Source: Dicaeum eximium (Eukaryota; Chordata; Aves; Passeriformes; Dicaeidae). Taken from it: a stretch of DNA of 64,000 nucleotides. Of this stretch, positions 39,707 through 52,466 are shown piece after piece. The first letter of the stretch is position 1. Every line of letters begins with the position of its first letter. Under the pieces are notes generated by a model. It was not told where the DNA came from. It made no database searches and saw only the letters and a program-made list of their open reading frames with translations. The stretch covers positions 1,451,946-1,515,945 of the forward strand of contig VWZP01001599.1 of NCBI GenBank assembly GCA_013396995.1, given 5' to 3'. Made by a program: the position numbers and the translations under genes.

Positions 39707-42700
39707 CCAGAATCACCTACAGAACTGCTGGAAGTTCATGCTGAAGTGGAAGCAGATTAGAACAGAGACTAGAACAGAAACAGAAGGAGGACTTTTTAAA
39801 GACTCCTCCAAATTGTAGACCTCCTTCAAGATTGTGATGAGCAAATATGGAGGTGACTTTGGAGGGAAAGAAATACCTTGAGCTGAAGCTGATGAACAGA
39901 GAAGTGTGGCTCTGTGAATTCTCTGTAAGTGCCATGAAACAAGTGGGGTAAGGCTGAGCATTCCTACCAGCCAGCGACATGTCTGTGTGAATAAAGGAAT
40001 TCCCAGATGTTGGGGTGGTGTAACATCGATGGTGAAATAGGGAGAAGGGCTAGCTGGAATGACAGTAGTGACCACAAAATGGCAATAGCTGAAGGAAGTA
40101 CTGTGGTTGTGATGACTGTGAAACTAAAATGTTTAGTGCAAAAACAAAAAGATAAAACCATTAATTTTTGTTGATACAAATAAATGATTAATTCATCTTT
40201 GTTAATTCTTCCGCCATTTGTTTTACTTTTCCTTATGTCTACACAGGCTTAGTGTTCTAAATAAGAAATTTTGCTTATCAAGGGAGTCAGGGTTCAGTGT
40301 CCCTACAATTCAAGCTGAGGATTCAGACTGAAGGCTTTTGCTATCGCTAAGAGGAATCCCTCTACATTTTAGCCTTGTTCTTGTTGCCATCAGCAACAGG
40401 GTTTCTTTGAGTTTCAGTTCTCAATAATCCATAATGCAACAGGTCATTGACAATGACGTTTGGTGTTTGTTTGGGTTTTTTTATTTTTTTAATTCATTTT
40501 GGATGGGTATCCACCAGCATAGTTTCAATTGGAAATTTTTTAGTCTCTCAGCCAGGAAGGAGTAACCTGATACATGGGGAAGTCCAGGCTTTTTGGGCTC
40601 TGCAACAGAAAGGCTTTCCTTGATATACTGAATAGCTGGGCAGTGCTGGCTTTAACCTCTCTCTGCTGAATACTGGTGTTTGCTAAGACAACTCTGCAAC
40701 CTAGAGGAGTAAATCTGTATTTTCAGTGGCCTCCTTCAAAGGGTATTTGTTAGACACATACAAAGGAATTTTTGTAACTATAGAGATGATGCTCTAAAGA
40801 CACTCAGGTTCAGACCAAAATCCTGCTAAAATATGACAAAAACTGTTCCAGTTTTTCATCTCTAAGCATCTTTATTTCATGGGTTTCTTTGGACTGTTTC
40901 AGCACAAATGAAGTGAAACTGGCAGAATTCTAGCTGCTTCTGAATCTAGGTAAATCATTAATCATTGTCTAGCAGAGAGTAAGAACACCTGCTTTTGTTA
41001 AGACAGCTGAATTGACAAATGTCTGTACCACTTGAATGGGAGTATACACATCATGAAATAAGGAGATAAAATACTGTACAAACCAGAATATTAAAAGTCA
41101 GGAGCTGGCAAAGTATGAACAAATGTCAAAGGCACTTGTCTAAACCTTCAAGAACTCATATGCTCTATTCAGCTGCCAGTTCCTATTATTGGGATATTTA
41201 CTGTCCTGCAAAGGATCTAGACTACAACAGAAGATTTCTGTCTCAGTGCGTAGTCTGGATAGGCAGCAAATGCTGATCACAGGAAACACACAGTAGGCAT
41301 CACCCATCAACACATTTGGATTGGGCTTTGGGATTGCATGCAGAGGGTTCTCATACATGAGTCTGACTGCTGCTGAAAGGGTCCCTAGCTGGCTTCCCAG
41401 GTGATCCCTTCTCAAGGATGGAAAGTGGACACCAGGCCTGGTGTCTGCCCAGCCAGGCTGCTGTTGTGGGAATCTGATCATACATACAGCATGCAAGGTA
41501 AGTTCTGATCTTACTGATCAGTGCATTAAACATAAATCTACCTGGCCACACCTATTGTGATCCTCTCTCAAGGTAACTCACACTTAAGTGGGAGTTTGCA
41601 CATCCTAATGACACATTAATGCCTTGGTTATTGCTGCCTCTTGGTGCCTGCTACTGCACTGTTCACATTTGCTCTTCTGTACGGTTCTATTCTGGTTTAG
41701 AATTTGTCTGCAAAAGGTTAGAGGTAGGAACTGGAAAAAGGTATGAAAAGTCATCCCATTCCTTTTTTCCCTTTCAGAAATCTCCATCCATCCCTTTCAG
41801 ATGGAAGTGTGTCTGCTGTGCACAGCTTTGTGTCATTCCTTGAATATGAAAGGCAGATCTGAGATCTCTCATCCACTTGTTCTTTGTATAGAGTATACCT
41901 GCTCCTTTTGATCAGATTTTTTTTTTCATTGCACCAACTAGTTCATTTCCATGTCAGTATTTTCACTTGGGATTTTCTGCCAGCAAGGTTTCTGGCAAGA
42001 TGTACATCTGGGCAAGCTGCATCTGGAGCTTTGGTTTCTGGAGATCAGCAGGCTGAATGTTTTGATGACTAATAGTCACAGATGAATGCCTATATTCTAA
42101 TAGTTGCCAAAAAGTTATACAACTCTAGAGTCCTTCATCCTTTAAGGGTACTCTGAGTGAATCCTCTGGTGTAAAAATTTTCTAGCTCAGAAAAAATAGC
42201 CAGGAAAAGGCTATCAGTGCCCAGATGCACTGCAGGGATACTCCACACCCTGGATAAAGGTTCAGAGATACGACCAACCGAGAAGGTCACAGTTATGACA
42301 GACTTATATCTAAGTTAGTCCCTTGGTGCCAGCAAAACTCCTGAGAACTTCTGGCCATCTGCAGAACAGCCTTCAGCCTAGATTGCTAGTGTTTCAAGCT
42401 GGAAAACAGAGTTATCTCTAGAAGTGCTAGAACTGGAGACCACAATGCTTTTATTCCCCTCTGATACTCCTTTATTCCCCACTGATAACTACTTGATGGA
42501 AGGGAAAATCTGAAGACTTTAGATCAACAATGGTGTCACACAGCTCAGGCAGTGCCTTTAAGGGGACCTGGCTCCTGTGGAAGCCATCATGCCACACCAG
42601 GTGTCTGTAGTTCCTGCAGAGCATACCATCGGCCTCATAAAAATTGGATTCACAGTAGTCAGCAAACTGAGTGGTGAGTAGCTGAGGTTTACACCTGGGA

Positions 42701-43075
42701 GTACAGTGAGAGGAGTTTAAATCTCCTATCTCAAGGAGTGAGATTACAAGCCTCAGAGAGACATCATTTCCCAGCACTTATTAGGGATCCCTGAGAGCAT
42801 TTGTCACCTCCAGCTCCTACAGGAGAAGGTCAGATAGAGTAACACCTCATCAGCACCTCCCTGCAGTATGTATGTGTAACCTGAGCACACTTTCAGTGAG
42901 TTTTAATGACACTAACGGGCCCAGGAAATTCAGGTTCTGAGAACAAAAGCAAACCACCTACTAGAGTTGAACCTAGGCACTGTAGATTGTGAATCAACAC
43001 TAAAATGTTATTTGACTATGAGAGAAGGCACAGTGTAATGTGTCTAATCACTGTCTTCCCACTTGTGCTGTCCTT
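39707..43075. other. Intergenic between two CR1 copies, no gene seen
   Basis: Overlapping minus-strand frames of 87-120 codons near 39713-40075 and 41140-41496 have no recognised product. The segment 39707-40080 just after the CR1 fragment is unplaced and could be an older repeat. Confidence 0.5.
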
Positions 43076-43650
43076 AGAATCACAGAATCATTAAAGTTGG
43101 AAAGGACCTCAAGAACACTGAGTCCAGCTGTTGACCAAACACCACCACATCAACCAGACCATAGCACCAAGTGCCACGTCGTCATTTCTTGAACACTTCC
43201 AAGATGGTGACTCTACCATCTACTTGGGCAGCGTGTTCCAACGCTTGACCACCCTTTCAGTGGAGAAACTCTTCCTGATGTCCAACCTAAACTTCCCCTA
43301 GTGCAGCTTAAGACCATTTCCTCTTGTCCTGTCTCTGGTTGCCTGGGAGAAGAGGCCAAACCCAGCTGGCTACAGCCTCCTTTCAGGTAATTGCAGAGAG
43401 AGGTAAGGTCTCCCCTGAGCCTCCTCTTCTCCAGGATAGACAAAGGCAGCTCCCTCAACTGTTCCTCATAGGACTCACTCTCTAGGTGCTTCACCAGCTT
43501 CACTGCCCTTCTCTGGACATGCTCCAGCCCCTCAATGCTTTTCATGCAATGAGGGACCCAGAATTGGGCACAGCACTCGAGGTGTGGCCTCACCAGTATT
43601 GAGTACAGAGGGGCAACCACTTCCCTAGTCCTGCTGGCCACGCTATGTTC
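43076..43650 (-). mobile_element. CR1 LINE fragment with ORF2 C-terminus
   Basis: The 3' end at the left reads AGAATCACAGAATCATT followed by GTTGGAAAGGACCT, the standard CR1 tail in reverse. On the minus strand about 150 codons stay open (to 43213). They include the CR1 ORF2 C-terminal pattern RPHLE, then FWVP, then HVQRRAVKL, and later LRELPL and EKRRLRGD. The frame is nearly intact, which suggests a moderately young copy, but the catalytic part is missing and it cannot move. Confidence 0.93.
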
Positions 43651-45279
43651 TATATATAGACTGCTTAGCAATAGCAGTTACAGATTTAATGAGAATACTG
43701 TGCATTTATATTTTCACAGCTATCAAATGTACATTTTACCACTGTGCCTTCAGAAGCCCCTAACAGAGAAAAGCATCTTGGAGACAGGATGTGCTAGTTG
43801 TACTATATGATTGAAATTTTAATTAAAAGTTCCACAGAAGAGAGCAAGATAGAAATAAAAAAAAACCATGCCACACAGTGTCCCAGTGTCAGATAACATG
43901 AAACGAGAAAGTCAAGGTTTGTAAGACATAAATGAGTATAACAAAGGTGTTCTATCTTAGCAAAGACTTTTATTCTGTGCTTCTTTCCTCCTCCTCAGGA
44001 CATGAGGAAACAAAGGGCTGCAGCAGACACAAGGCAATGAAAGCAAACAAGTGAACATAGAACAGCTCCAGTTAGACCTAAGTGAAGATTAAAAGGTAGC
44101 TTGGGTGCAGATGTGGAAATTCTCCACCATTATTAAAAGCCTAAGGTTTGTCTTTGTATTTTGTTGCAACTTCATTTCAGTAAGTATATTTTAAAGAAAC
44201 ATTCTGTATTTAGCTCTCAGTCAAATTCAGACGGATCAACCACACAGTTCACACACTCTCAGTACCTGGGTACTCAACCTTGTTTGAAGTGCCCAGCTGT
44301 CCTGTACTTTGTCTCAGGAACACAGTTCAAACTACATGGCAAAATCTAAGAACTGCTGACTCAGAGGATGAGAAGAGTGACCAATGACAGCCACAAAAGT
44401 TTTCTGGTAAAACTGAGAAAAAACTGTATTGAGCCCACCTGAAAGCACAGGTCTTGAGGCAGTTTATGACACTGACTTGTATCTAGCAGAGTGAGGCTGT
44501 CTACACCACATTTACAGGCAAGCCAAGAAATTGCCTGGTGTCACTGTCCAACCCCTAATGTCTAATCTTCTACTTGACAAACCTGGATCTTGCTATGGAG
44601 TGTATCTTGGCTGTGGTCCTAAGTGTTATGGCAGGAGCATGGATAAGAGATCCAGCCACGGCACAGCCCCATGACTGCAGCTCAGCAAAGTGCCAGGGAC
44701 AGTGCAATCATCGTGTGAAGCTGCACATCTCTCCTATGAAGAGTCTTGGAGTCATAATATTATAAATAGTTAAGCCTGAACATATCAAGCTCTTTGCAAA
44801 AGCAAGATATTTTTGGATACCAAAGGCATATTTGCTTTTCTTTCACATTACGACCTCCCTTTTAATTTTAAAATATTTTAGATTTTCTCACATAGTCCAA
44901 TTCAACATACTATTTGCTACCACTGGCCTATTAAGTGCTGCTAAAGACACCATTCTGCTATTGGAAAACATATGATGGACTACATTTTCTTGGTATCTGC
45001 CATTTTAGATTTGTAGACCATTCATAATAGCATGCTTTGTGGGGCTTTTGTGGAACAGTGTGACAGGTATTGTGCAACAAACCCACAGAAATGAACTGTC
45101 CTGTCACAAGTTACGTCTATACACAGCTGAATAAAAGCTGTCATTCCCTTATTTCCATACATTAAAAGCTAAGGCTAATGAGCTTTTATTAGGAAAAATC
45201 CTGTTTCTACTGACTGACAAAGAAAGCTTTAAACAATTTTTGTCCACATGACTTTCAAGGAAAAAGAAGTCAGACAGGA
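43651..45279. other. Intergenic, immediately beyond the CAV1 3' end
   Basis: AT-rich sequence with no recognised repeat or gene. If CAV1 uses a more distal polyadenylation site, part of this would be 3'UTR. Confidence 0.5.
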
Positions 45280-45297
45280 TCTACCATTAAGCATCTT

Positions 45298-45303
45298 TTT
45301 ATT
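45298..45303 (-). terminator. CAV1: AATAAA polyadenylation signal, likely CAV1 3' end
   Basis: Read on the minus strand the sequence is CAATAAAAAG. It is followed by a likely cleavage zone around 45280 and then a U-rich stretch (CTTCTTTTTCC) that could serve as the downstream element. An ATTAAA variant lies just before it at 45310-45315. The assignment rests on position and on the expected 3'UTR length. Confidence 0.65.
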
Positions 45304-47076
45304 GTAGACTTTAATGTACATGCAGAATTTTTAAAAAAGGTGTCAGTTATATCTGTAAGCTTATAACAATAATGTAAATGTTTGGATCAGCAATGTATTT
45401 GGATTAGGGAATAAGAACTCTAAGTGAACAGACATCTTTCAGGATATACAGTTTATATGGTAAATCAAGAAGGTTTTCTTTGGAGTGATTTTCCTCATAA
45501 AAAGAGAAAATATTTCTTGTTTACAATCTTGGTTGTTTTTAATACTGAAAAAATCTATAATAGTACACTCTTCATTATGTACACAGAAAAACATAAAACT
45601 ATATCCATACCAGTGTCTGTTTTAAATGCAAATAGTAGTTAATAGCTTTGTAAATTTTTGTGCACCCTCTCCCCTTTTCCCTCCCCCACCCCCATTTAAA
45701 AATGCAGCATTTCCTAAAGTTTTCAATGCTTTGGCAGAAACAGAATGGAAGGCACTTCCGTGTTAGGTAAAGCAATATGTGAAATATCAGCGCTAAATAA
45801 AAAAGCTGTAGGTGTACCAGACAGCTCCATGCTCATCCCAAGGGACAAATTCTGCACTCCTGCAGGTCAAGAACTGGTTTGCTGGAGATTTCAGCTGGAG
45901 CAGGCTCAGACCCCAGCTTGGTTTACAAAAAAGCTGATTAGCCTCACAACTCTTTTTACAAATGCTTCACACAAACCAGTGAGGATGCAGAGAACATCTC
46001 TGAACACAGTACTGTCGTGAGGGCAAAAAGCTCTTGCAGGTCACAGCATCAGAACATGTCGCAAAGGCCCCGCTCCTGAGGCCTTCCACTATGCAACATG
46101 GTAGTTTCACACAACACCCTCTGTTTAAGACTTCCTGATGTGGCAGCTCAGCTAAAAATGAACAAAGCAACACACAAATGTGAAGATTCTAAAGCATCTC
46201 TTGTGATGGATAAATTTCGACTCAGCAAAGCATCCTGAAAACAATCTGTGTGCTAGTGGCAGGCTGACCTCTGCTGATAGGGAAATTTTGAAAGCTGTAG
46301 GAAAGTTTCTCGCAGGGGCAGCTCCTCCTTGGCCTCCTGTGGCTTGTTTGGCACTCCTTCTTTTTTCTTTTAACTCAGGATTATCTCTGGCATACCTGCC
46401 ATATGCATTTATATTAATACTTTGCAAAAATACCCCAGATGCCAATGAGATAAGCACCTAAATGCTTGCTAAGGGATGTGTGTAAGTCACAGTCAGGAAA
46501 ACATTTTCATAATGACCAGTTTTAGCTCCCAACTGCAGTTTTTTTCTGCAGTCCTAGCAAAGGATGAGAAATTACTAGATGTAAACTTCCAAGACAGAAT
46601 GAGACAGAAAGGCACCGACCAAAGCTTTTACATGTCAATGTCTCCAGCCTGACAAAACGTTAAATTTTCAGGATATATGCTAGTTCAGTAATATGTTTAC
46701 TTAACTAATGTATTCATAGTGCACAATATCTGACCATGACTGTAAATAGCTGCAGTCAACTGACAGTCCAATTGAAAAAGAACATTCTGCTAAAACCTGC
46801 CAGCTGGTCACGTTCATTCTGCTGTGATAGCTCTGCACTCTTTAGCCACAATAAAATGAATGGCTTTATAGTGTTGGAAAGCATTTTTGTCATTCTTCAG
46901 TATCACTGTGGATTTATCTCACAAGGAATGAAGGGTAAGATAAAAAGGCATCCAACAACACTTTAATCTCTGAATTGAACAGCCAGCAAAATAATATGCA
47001 GCTAGCATGGAAGAATAGCCCTTTAAGGTTAGTTTAAAATGAAGACCAAAGAGGGAGAAAAAAGGCAGAAGAAAGG

Positions 47077-47092
47077 AAAAAAAAAAAAAAAA
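47077..47092 (+). repeat. A16 homopolymer in the CAV1 3'UTR
   Basis: Sixteen A on the plus strand, giving a U16 tract in the CAV1 transcript about 190 bases after the stop. Confidence 0.9.
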
Positions 47093-47277
47093 GGCAAGTA
47101 GTCCAGTAAGAATGAACAGTAGAAAAAGAAACTGAGCAAGTGATTCTTTGTTTTGGGCCAGTCCACCACCAGTTGCTGTATGTTGCTTTGGGAAACACAA
47201 AACTGGCACCAAAACACTCCAAAACCCCCAAAACCTTCACCCCCTTCCTAGGCTGATGGCTGTGCTTGAATTGTCCC

Positions 47278-47619
47278 TCAGATCTCTTTGCGCACTGTGG
47301 CTCGGATGCTGCTGAACACTCTGCCTACGGCCTCAAAGAGCGGGTCGCAGAAGGTGTGGATGCAGATGGAATAGACACGGCTGATACACTGGATCTCAAT
47401 CAGGTAGCTCCTGATGCACGGCACCACCGCCCAGATGTGCAGGAATGACAGAATGGCAAAGTAGATGCCCCAGATGAGAGCCATAGGAATACCAAAGATG
47501 GCTGAGAGTAAGCGATAAAACCAGTATTTTGTTACAGTGAAGGTGGTAAAACTGGCCTTCCAAATCCCATCAAAGCTGTGTGTTCCCTCTGGCTCAGCAA
47601 TCACATCTTCAAAATCGAT
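47278..47619 (-). CDS. CAV1: Caveolin-1, terminal coding exon 3 (residues 66-178)
   Basis: This exon encodes the conserved caveolin core: oligomerisation region, scaffolding domain, membrane hairpin and palmitoylated C-terminus. Seen in the sequence: the acceptor TTCTTTGCTGCAG precedes ATC at 47619, 113 codons follow, and TGA lies at 47280-47278. With exon 2 and a 10-residue exon 1 the protein is 178 residues, equal to human. The caveolin signature FEDVIAEP is at residues 68-75. The scaffolding domain (82-101, starting DGIWKASF and ending KYWFYR) is identical to human as I know it. The membrane hairpin lies at about 102-134, with Pro132 kept. The palmitoylation cysteines Cys133, Cys143 and Cys156 are present. 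An extra cysteine stands at 151, where human has Tyr. The C-terminus (VFSSIRATVRKEI) differs most from human. The same exon continues into the 3'UTR. Confidence 0.98.
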   Translation of the reverse strand: MDFEDVIAEPEGTHSFDGIWKASFTTFTVTKYWFYRLLSAIFGIPMALIWGIYFAILSFLHIWAVVPCIRSYLIEIQCISRVYSICIHTFCDPLFEAVGRVFSSIRATVRKEI

Positions 47620-48905
47620 CTGCAGCAAAGAACACAAAGTCAGGTCAGTCAGACATTTGCATCGAGGGTGTATTCCAGAAACACCTTTCCTGGAGAGCTG
47701 TGGTCTCCTGGAAGAAAACACAAAGTACGTACTTCCTACATCCTCATGTGACTGAACGTATTATAACCCAAGATTTAAGTCATGAATCTTCAGTAAGCTT
47801 TACCCAGTGACTACCAGGGAGCCTCAGTGATTAGCTCAAAATTAGACATCCAACTTCTAGATGGAGTTTTCCACAAAACTGAATATATTTTCCTCATCTC
47901 CTACAGCCCTAAGCAGTGCCCTTATGGTCTACTTATGGTACAAAACAGGTGAATAAAATCATATATCATAGTTTTGACTATTAATAAATCATTCAAAAAA
48001 GTCACCTAAGGAAGCAGTGCATTCCAACAGGCATATTTTAGCACTCTCTGTTGAAATACTCAGCTGTTCAGGAAGCTTAATTGTCATAACATTTCTGTAA
48101 GAAAATTAACAGAATTGCAGTGATGGTTCAGCTCTATGTCACACAGACGTGTTTGATATAACCCACTATACAGGATATTTAATTTAGTCAGCACAACTAA
48201 TTGTATAGGCACTGCAAACAACAGGAAAGAGAACATCCCAAAACCATTCCTCTGCAAGGAAATAAATGGCTGTTTAAGTCAGATGAAAGAAAAAAAAATT
48301 GCATTACTGGGACTGGATCCCAAAGTGAGATAATAATGCTGCCAAAAGTGAAGATTAACAGGAGCAAGGTAAGTATGACATGGGCCAGCAGCCTCAGAAA
48401 CTCAGGCAATTGTACCTTAGCATGCTGGAAGAAGGTGAATATACATATAATCAGTGTAAATACTGCTTATACTGTAAGAAAAGGCTCACAATCACTTCTT
48501 TTAATCTAAAATACAGATAAAATTGAAAAGCACTCATTCTTCTCTCGTGCTGAAACTTTTATCACCTCCAGACATAAGTTACTAACAAAGGGAAAAAAAT
48601 TATAAAACCACTGGACTTTCCTGCTTCTTAAACAAAAAAGGTAATTACAAGCAAAAAGTGTACAGTCTATGTGCAATCTATGTGAATGGCTGGAAAGTCC
48701 TTGAGAGGAAATGTCTTAATTATCTGTTATATCCAACACCTTCAATGCCTAACACCAGGCTGGCTTAATTGAACATATTCACATTACTCTCTCTGCCAGT
48801 GCTTCTCTGTAGACATCCTGTCATGCAAATTATAAACCTCCTCCTCTTTCTCTGCTACTCTGAACAAGGTTCTAGTGATCTGAAAGTCATTCTTTGGGAT
48901 GGATA

Positions 48906-48907
<2 letters not shown>

Positions 48908-48943
<36 letters not shown>
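48908..48943 (+). repeat. (CAT)12 microsatellite in CAV1 intron 2
   Basis: Twelve exact CAT units. The serine run it gives in one frame is a by-product of the repeat. Confidence 0.97.
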
Positions 48944-48945
<2 letters not shown>

Positions 48946-51900
48946 CTAAAGATAGCATTTGAGCTGAAACTTCATCTCCACAGAAACCTATGGCAGACTC
49001 TGCATTGGCAGATAGATTTTCTTTTTAGAATATATAAGCAAGCATACTTATACAATCTGTTTCTGCAGCTATCCAAAAGCAAACTTTTTATTGTAGCCAC
49101 ATCTCATGTTATCTCATTTTCAAAGTGAATGGGTGTTCTTGCCCTATTATCAACATTTTCCTTGAAATCAGGTAATGAAAATATCCATATGATGGCAAAA
49201 CCCAGGTTGATGACAGCAAAAGAAAGCTGCTTCTCAAAAATATTACTACATAAGGACTACATAGTTCAGCATAGCCCTCTTATTCTAAAACTTTTGTCAA
49301 TTTATTGTATGCTTCTCACCAGCTGATGCTGCAATCCTTGGCAAAGGCAACACAGCCATCATAGAGGTTCAAAGCATCGAGGGCCAGTCAGCCTCATATC
49401 TAAACTCTTTCTATTCAGTTCAGTTTTAGTAGAGTCCATCTTGTGTTATTTCAACTGGCTGATAAGGGAAATACTAGATCTCATAGGGAAAACAAGTCTG
49501 CACTGAGTTCCATCAGACTTTTCATGGTTGCATGAAAAGCCTTTATTTTAGCCAAGTGAGACCTATTTTTATCAGAAATACTTTTTTTTTGGCATGCAAA
49601 ATGAAGCCATAGTTTAATGCAAATTTTCTAGAATTTTTAAAATATATAGTAAAATTAGACCATAATTTGATTTCTTTCAAAATAATTCATTGTAATGAAA
49701 TGGAAAATGGAAGCCAATAAACTTGCTGGTTTTCAATTCAGATAGTAAACTTTCTGTAATTGTGATTCTCAGTAGTTAATATTTTTAGCCTGTTGTGTAC
49801 AACAAAATGTCCATGGAGAGCTGGGGAGCTGACAGAAGAATCATGCCATATAAGTTTTCCAGATGGACAGCCCTGTCCTCATTCCAGGAGATGATGCTAA
49901 TATTAGAACATTTATGATATATGTTTGGTCAGGATTTCCCAGCTCAAGTCATACATGGTTGTCCTAAAAGTACTCACGAATAAATCTGTCTGTGAGATAA
50001 TAGCGATGTATTCATGACACCAGTAATTACCAAGAGGTTAGTTTCTTGGAGCAATTTCAACAGCTCTCAGAATGCTTCTAACAATGCAGAGAAGTAGAAG
50101 AGATGGCCCTGTAGGAATGATAGCTGATGTCACACTACTGTGTCTTTGCTCATTTCATTATTCCTCAAATTCCATTTCCCATTACTCCAGTTTGAATAAC
50201 CGAACTTGTGAGTGAAAAGACAGAAAAATGGCCTGGCAACTTAAACTCTTAGCTGAATACAGTGTTAAAATGAAGCTGTTATCTTCCCAAAAGCTGTAAG
50301 AACATTATGAAACATAGAACATTATGTACATGCCAAGAACGTCCAGCTACGCCTGGCACGTGAGTCTCTGCAGTGCTGTCCAAAACCAGACTTACCTGCA
50401 GCAGTGTCTAAATAAAGATAGGCAAGGAGTTGAGGTAATCTGGGCTCTGCTACTCATGTGCCAACAGAGCCTGGGAAACACTATTTATTTCACTCTTCAA
50501 GCTGTACAGATAAGTTCTTACGCTGCAGGAACTGAGATATCACTCAGCTTCTTCCTGCACTAAACCACTCCCATGAAGGATCCTGATTGATAGGGATTAG
50601 TTCTCCACAGGCCACAGAAGGAACAGGTGACTGGATGCATTTTGCCTTGCTATGGATTGCATTTACATCACTCAGATTACTCACTCCCTCCTCAGTCCCT
50701 CCTACTACTCTCTCTGGTTTTTAATTCAGTAGCACTCAGTGATGGTGAGTGTTGTCAGACTGATAAAGGGTGTCCAGCTGAAATAAGGAAAGTAAAAATA
50801 GGACTGACAGGAGAAAGAGAAGTGCCCAGAAATATGATCCTACAGAAGAAAGATGCTGTCATTTCTGGTAATGAATCTAACTGTCTTGCAAGTATAAGAC
50901 AACATTTTTAGGATATTGTTCTTAAGGTCACTTTTGTTAAAGTATCATGTGCACGTAGATCTGTGAACTCTCATTTAATCTACATAAAGGCTTTCTTAGG
51001 TTGTGCACAGGTCTTGTTTAGTAGACTGCATGTTTCTTGTGTAGTTTGTTCCTCCAGAGCTGTCAGGATGTGCTGTGAAATCACTCTGAGGCAGTTGTCA
51101 ACCTAGTGAAAATACATGCACGTTCACTTGCCACATGAGAGAAGTACAGGAAATTTGGTTTGACCCTCTAAAGGATGCTAATAACTCGCTCTAGCTATTC
51201 TGTTTCAGACTAAACTATTAAACATTATCAACTCCTGCTCCATGCCTACAATGCACTTCCTGACTTCAGCTATTCTTTGTTTCCTACTATTCAGTTTGGT
51301 AAAGCCAGTTTTTACATTGCTTGAAGCTTTTGTCTGATTCTGCTATGAGAATTAATGCAGCTTCTTTTGCTGTGCACATGTTTATTAAACTTCTATCAGG
51401 AAACCGAGGAACCTGCTTTGATTCTAAAATAGATTTATTTACAAGAAAGGGAAATGGTATGGGATTTATTTACAAGAGACAAAAATGTTTATTTAAAGAT
51501 CAGAACTATTAATTAAAAAAGCTTAACAGTGTGAAGTTATCATCTGACTCAATAATATATGCTACCTGTATGAAATCAGTTGACCTGCTGACCTTGTCAC
51601 TTCAAGTCCCTATGTATCAGAAGCTGGCCAGCTGGAAAGGTATATTAAATGCCAGGCTCAAATCACCTACTTACCATTTGTGCTTCTCAAAAGTTTGTTC
51701 TTTGGGGTTTGTAATATTCATTACATAGAAAAAATTACTATGCTTGGTCTGTCAGAAAAAAAAAATTATTAAGACCACCAGCATTAGGCTTTGACCTACA
51801 TTTTTGTGATTTTAACTACCATGATTCATATATTTGTGTGTGGGTAGCTGCTTGCTGCCTCTGTGCTCACAGCATACAGCTCACATAGCCAGGTACCACC

Positions 51901-52397
51901 CCTATTCCACTCCAGAGGAACCCAAACAAGTGCTGAGAATGCCTAAATTTTTATGTGCTTTCAATATCTCTCGGAGTCAGTAAAAGGAGGCTTGGATCCT
52001 TACTGTATCTCTATTGATTGATCACTAATATGTCCAGTCAGGCAGAACACTTAAATATGCACACAACATGAAAAACATGAACTCTCCCACTGATGTCAAT
52101 ATGCTTGCATGCTCTGCCAGGGCTGAAGTCTAGGCTGAATGTACACAGGAAAGAGTCATAAGCTAGTTTTCTTTGCATTTTTATGCCCAGAGTGTGGGAA
52201 GTGTCTTTACTGCTTACCCTGAGCTGTTTTTAAACAGGTTTTCCCTGATTCCAAGACCAGAAGTACAATATTGTTTCACTGTATTAAATCATGTCCTTGA
52301 AAGGCGTGAGGCAGATATGGTACTTTTTTTCCTGTTGTAATATATGCAATTTATAAAATTCCCAAATATATTCAATGTTCTTTAAAGAAACATTTAA

Positions 52398-52466
52398 CAT
52401 AATGTATAAAATGTATAGAAATGTATAAAATATAGAAGAAAATGTATAAAGAAAATGTATAAAATA
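52398..52466 (+). repeat. Degenerate ATGTATAAA array in CAV1 intron 2
   Basis: Five to six copies of (A)ATGTATAAA/ATGTATAGA with A-rich spacers. Confidence 0.85.

Larger units (their letters stand above)
45280..47277 (-). other. CAV1: Putative CAV1 3' untranslated region
   Basis: About 2 kb lies between the CAV1 stop and the first clear canonical polyadenylation signal on the minus strand, with no competing gene. Mammalian CAV1 also has a 3'UTR near 2 kb, so the length fits, but the exact end is inferred. The region includes a 16-base run (A on the plus strand, so U in the mRNA) at 47077-47092 and a long pyrimidine-rich plus-strand stretch near 45660-45700. I did not identify particular microRNA or protein binding sites. 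Confidence 0.7.

Noticed and set aside
1..45279. Search for MET coding exons, especially the large first coding exon with the Sema domain
   Set aside because: No long minus-strand frame with Sema, PSI or kinase-like sequence occurs, so MET coding exons are probably left of the window.
48908..48943. Serine-run protein
   Set aside because: Produced only by translating the (CAT)12 microsatellite.
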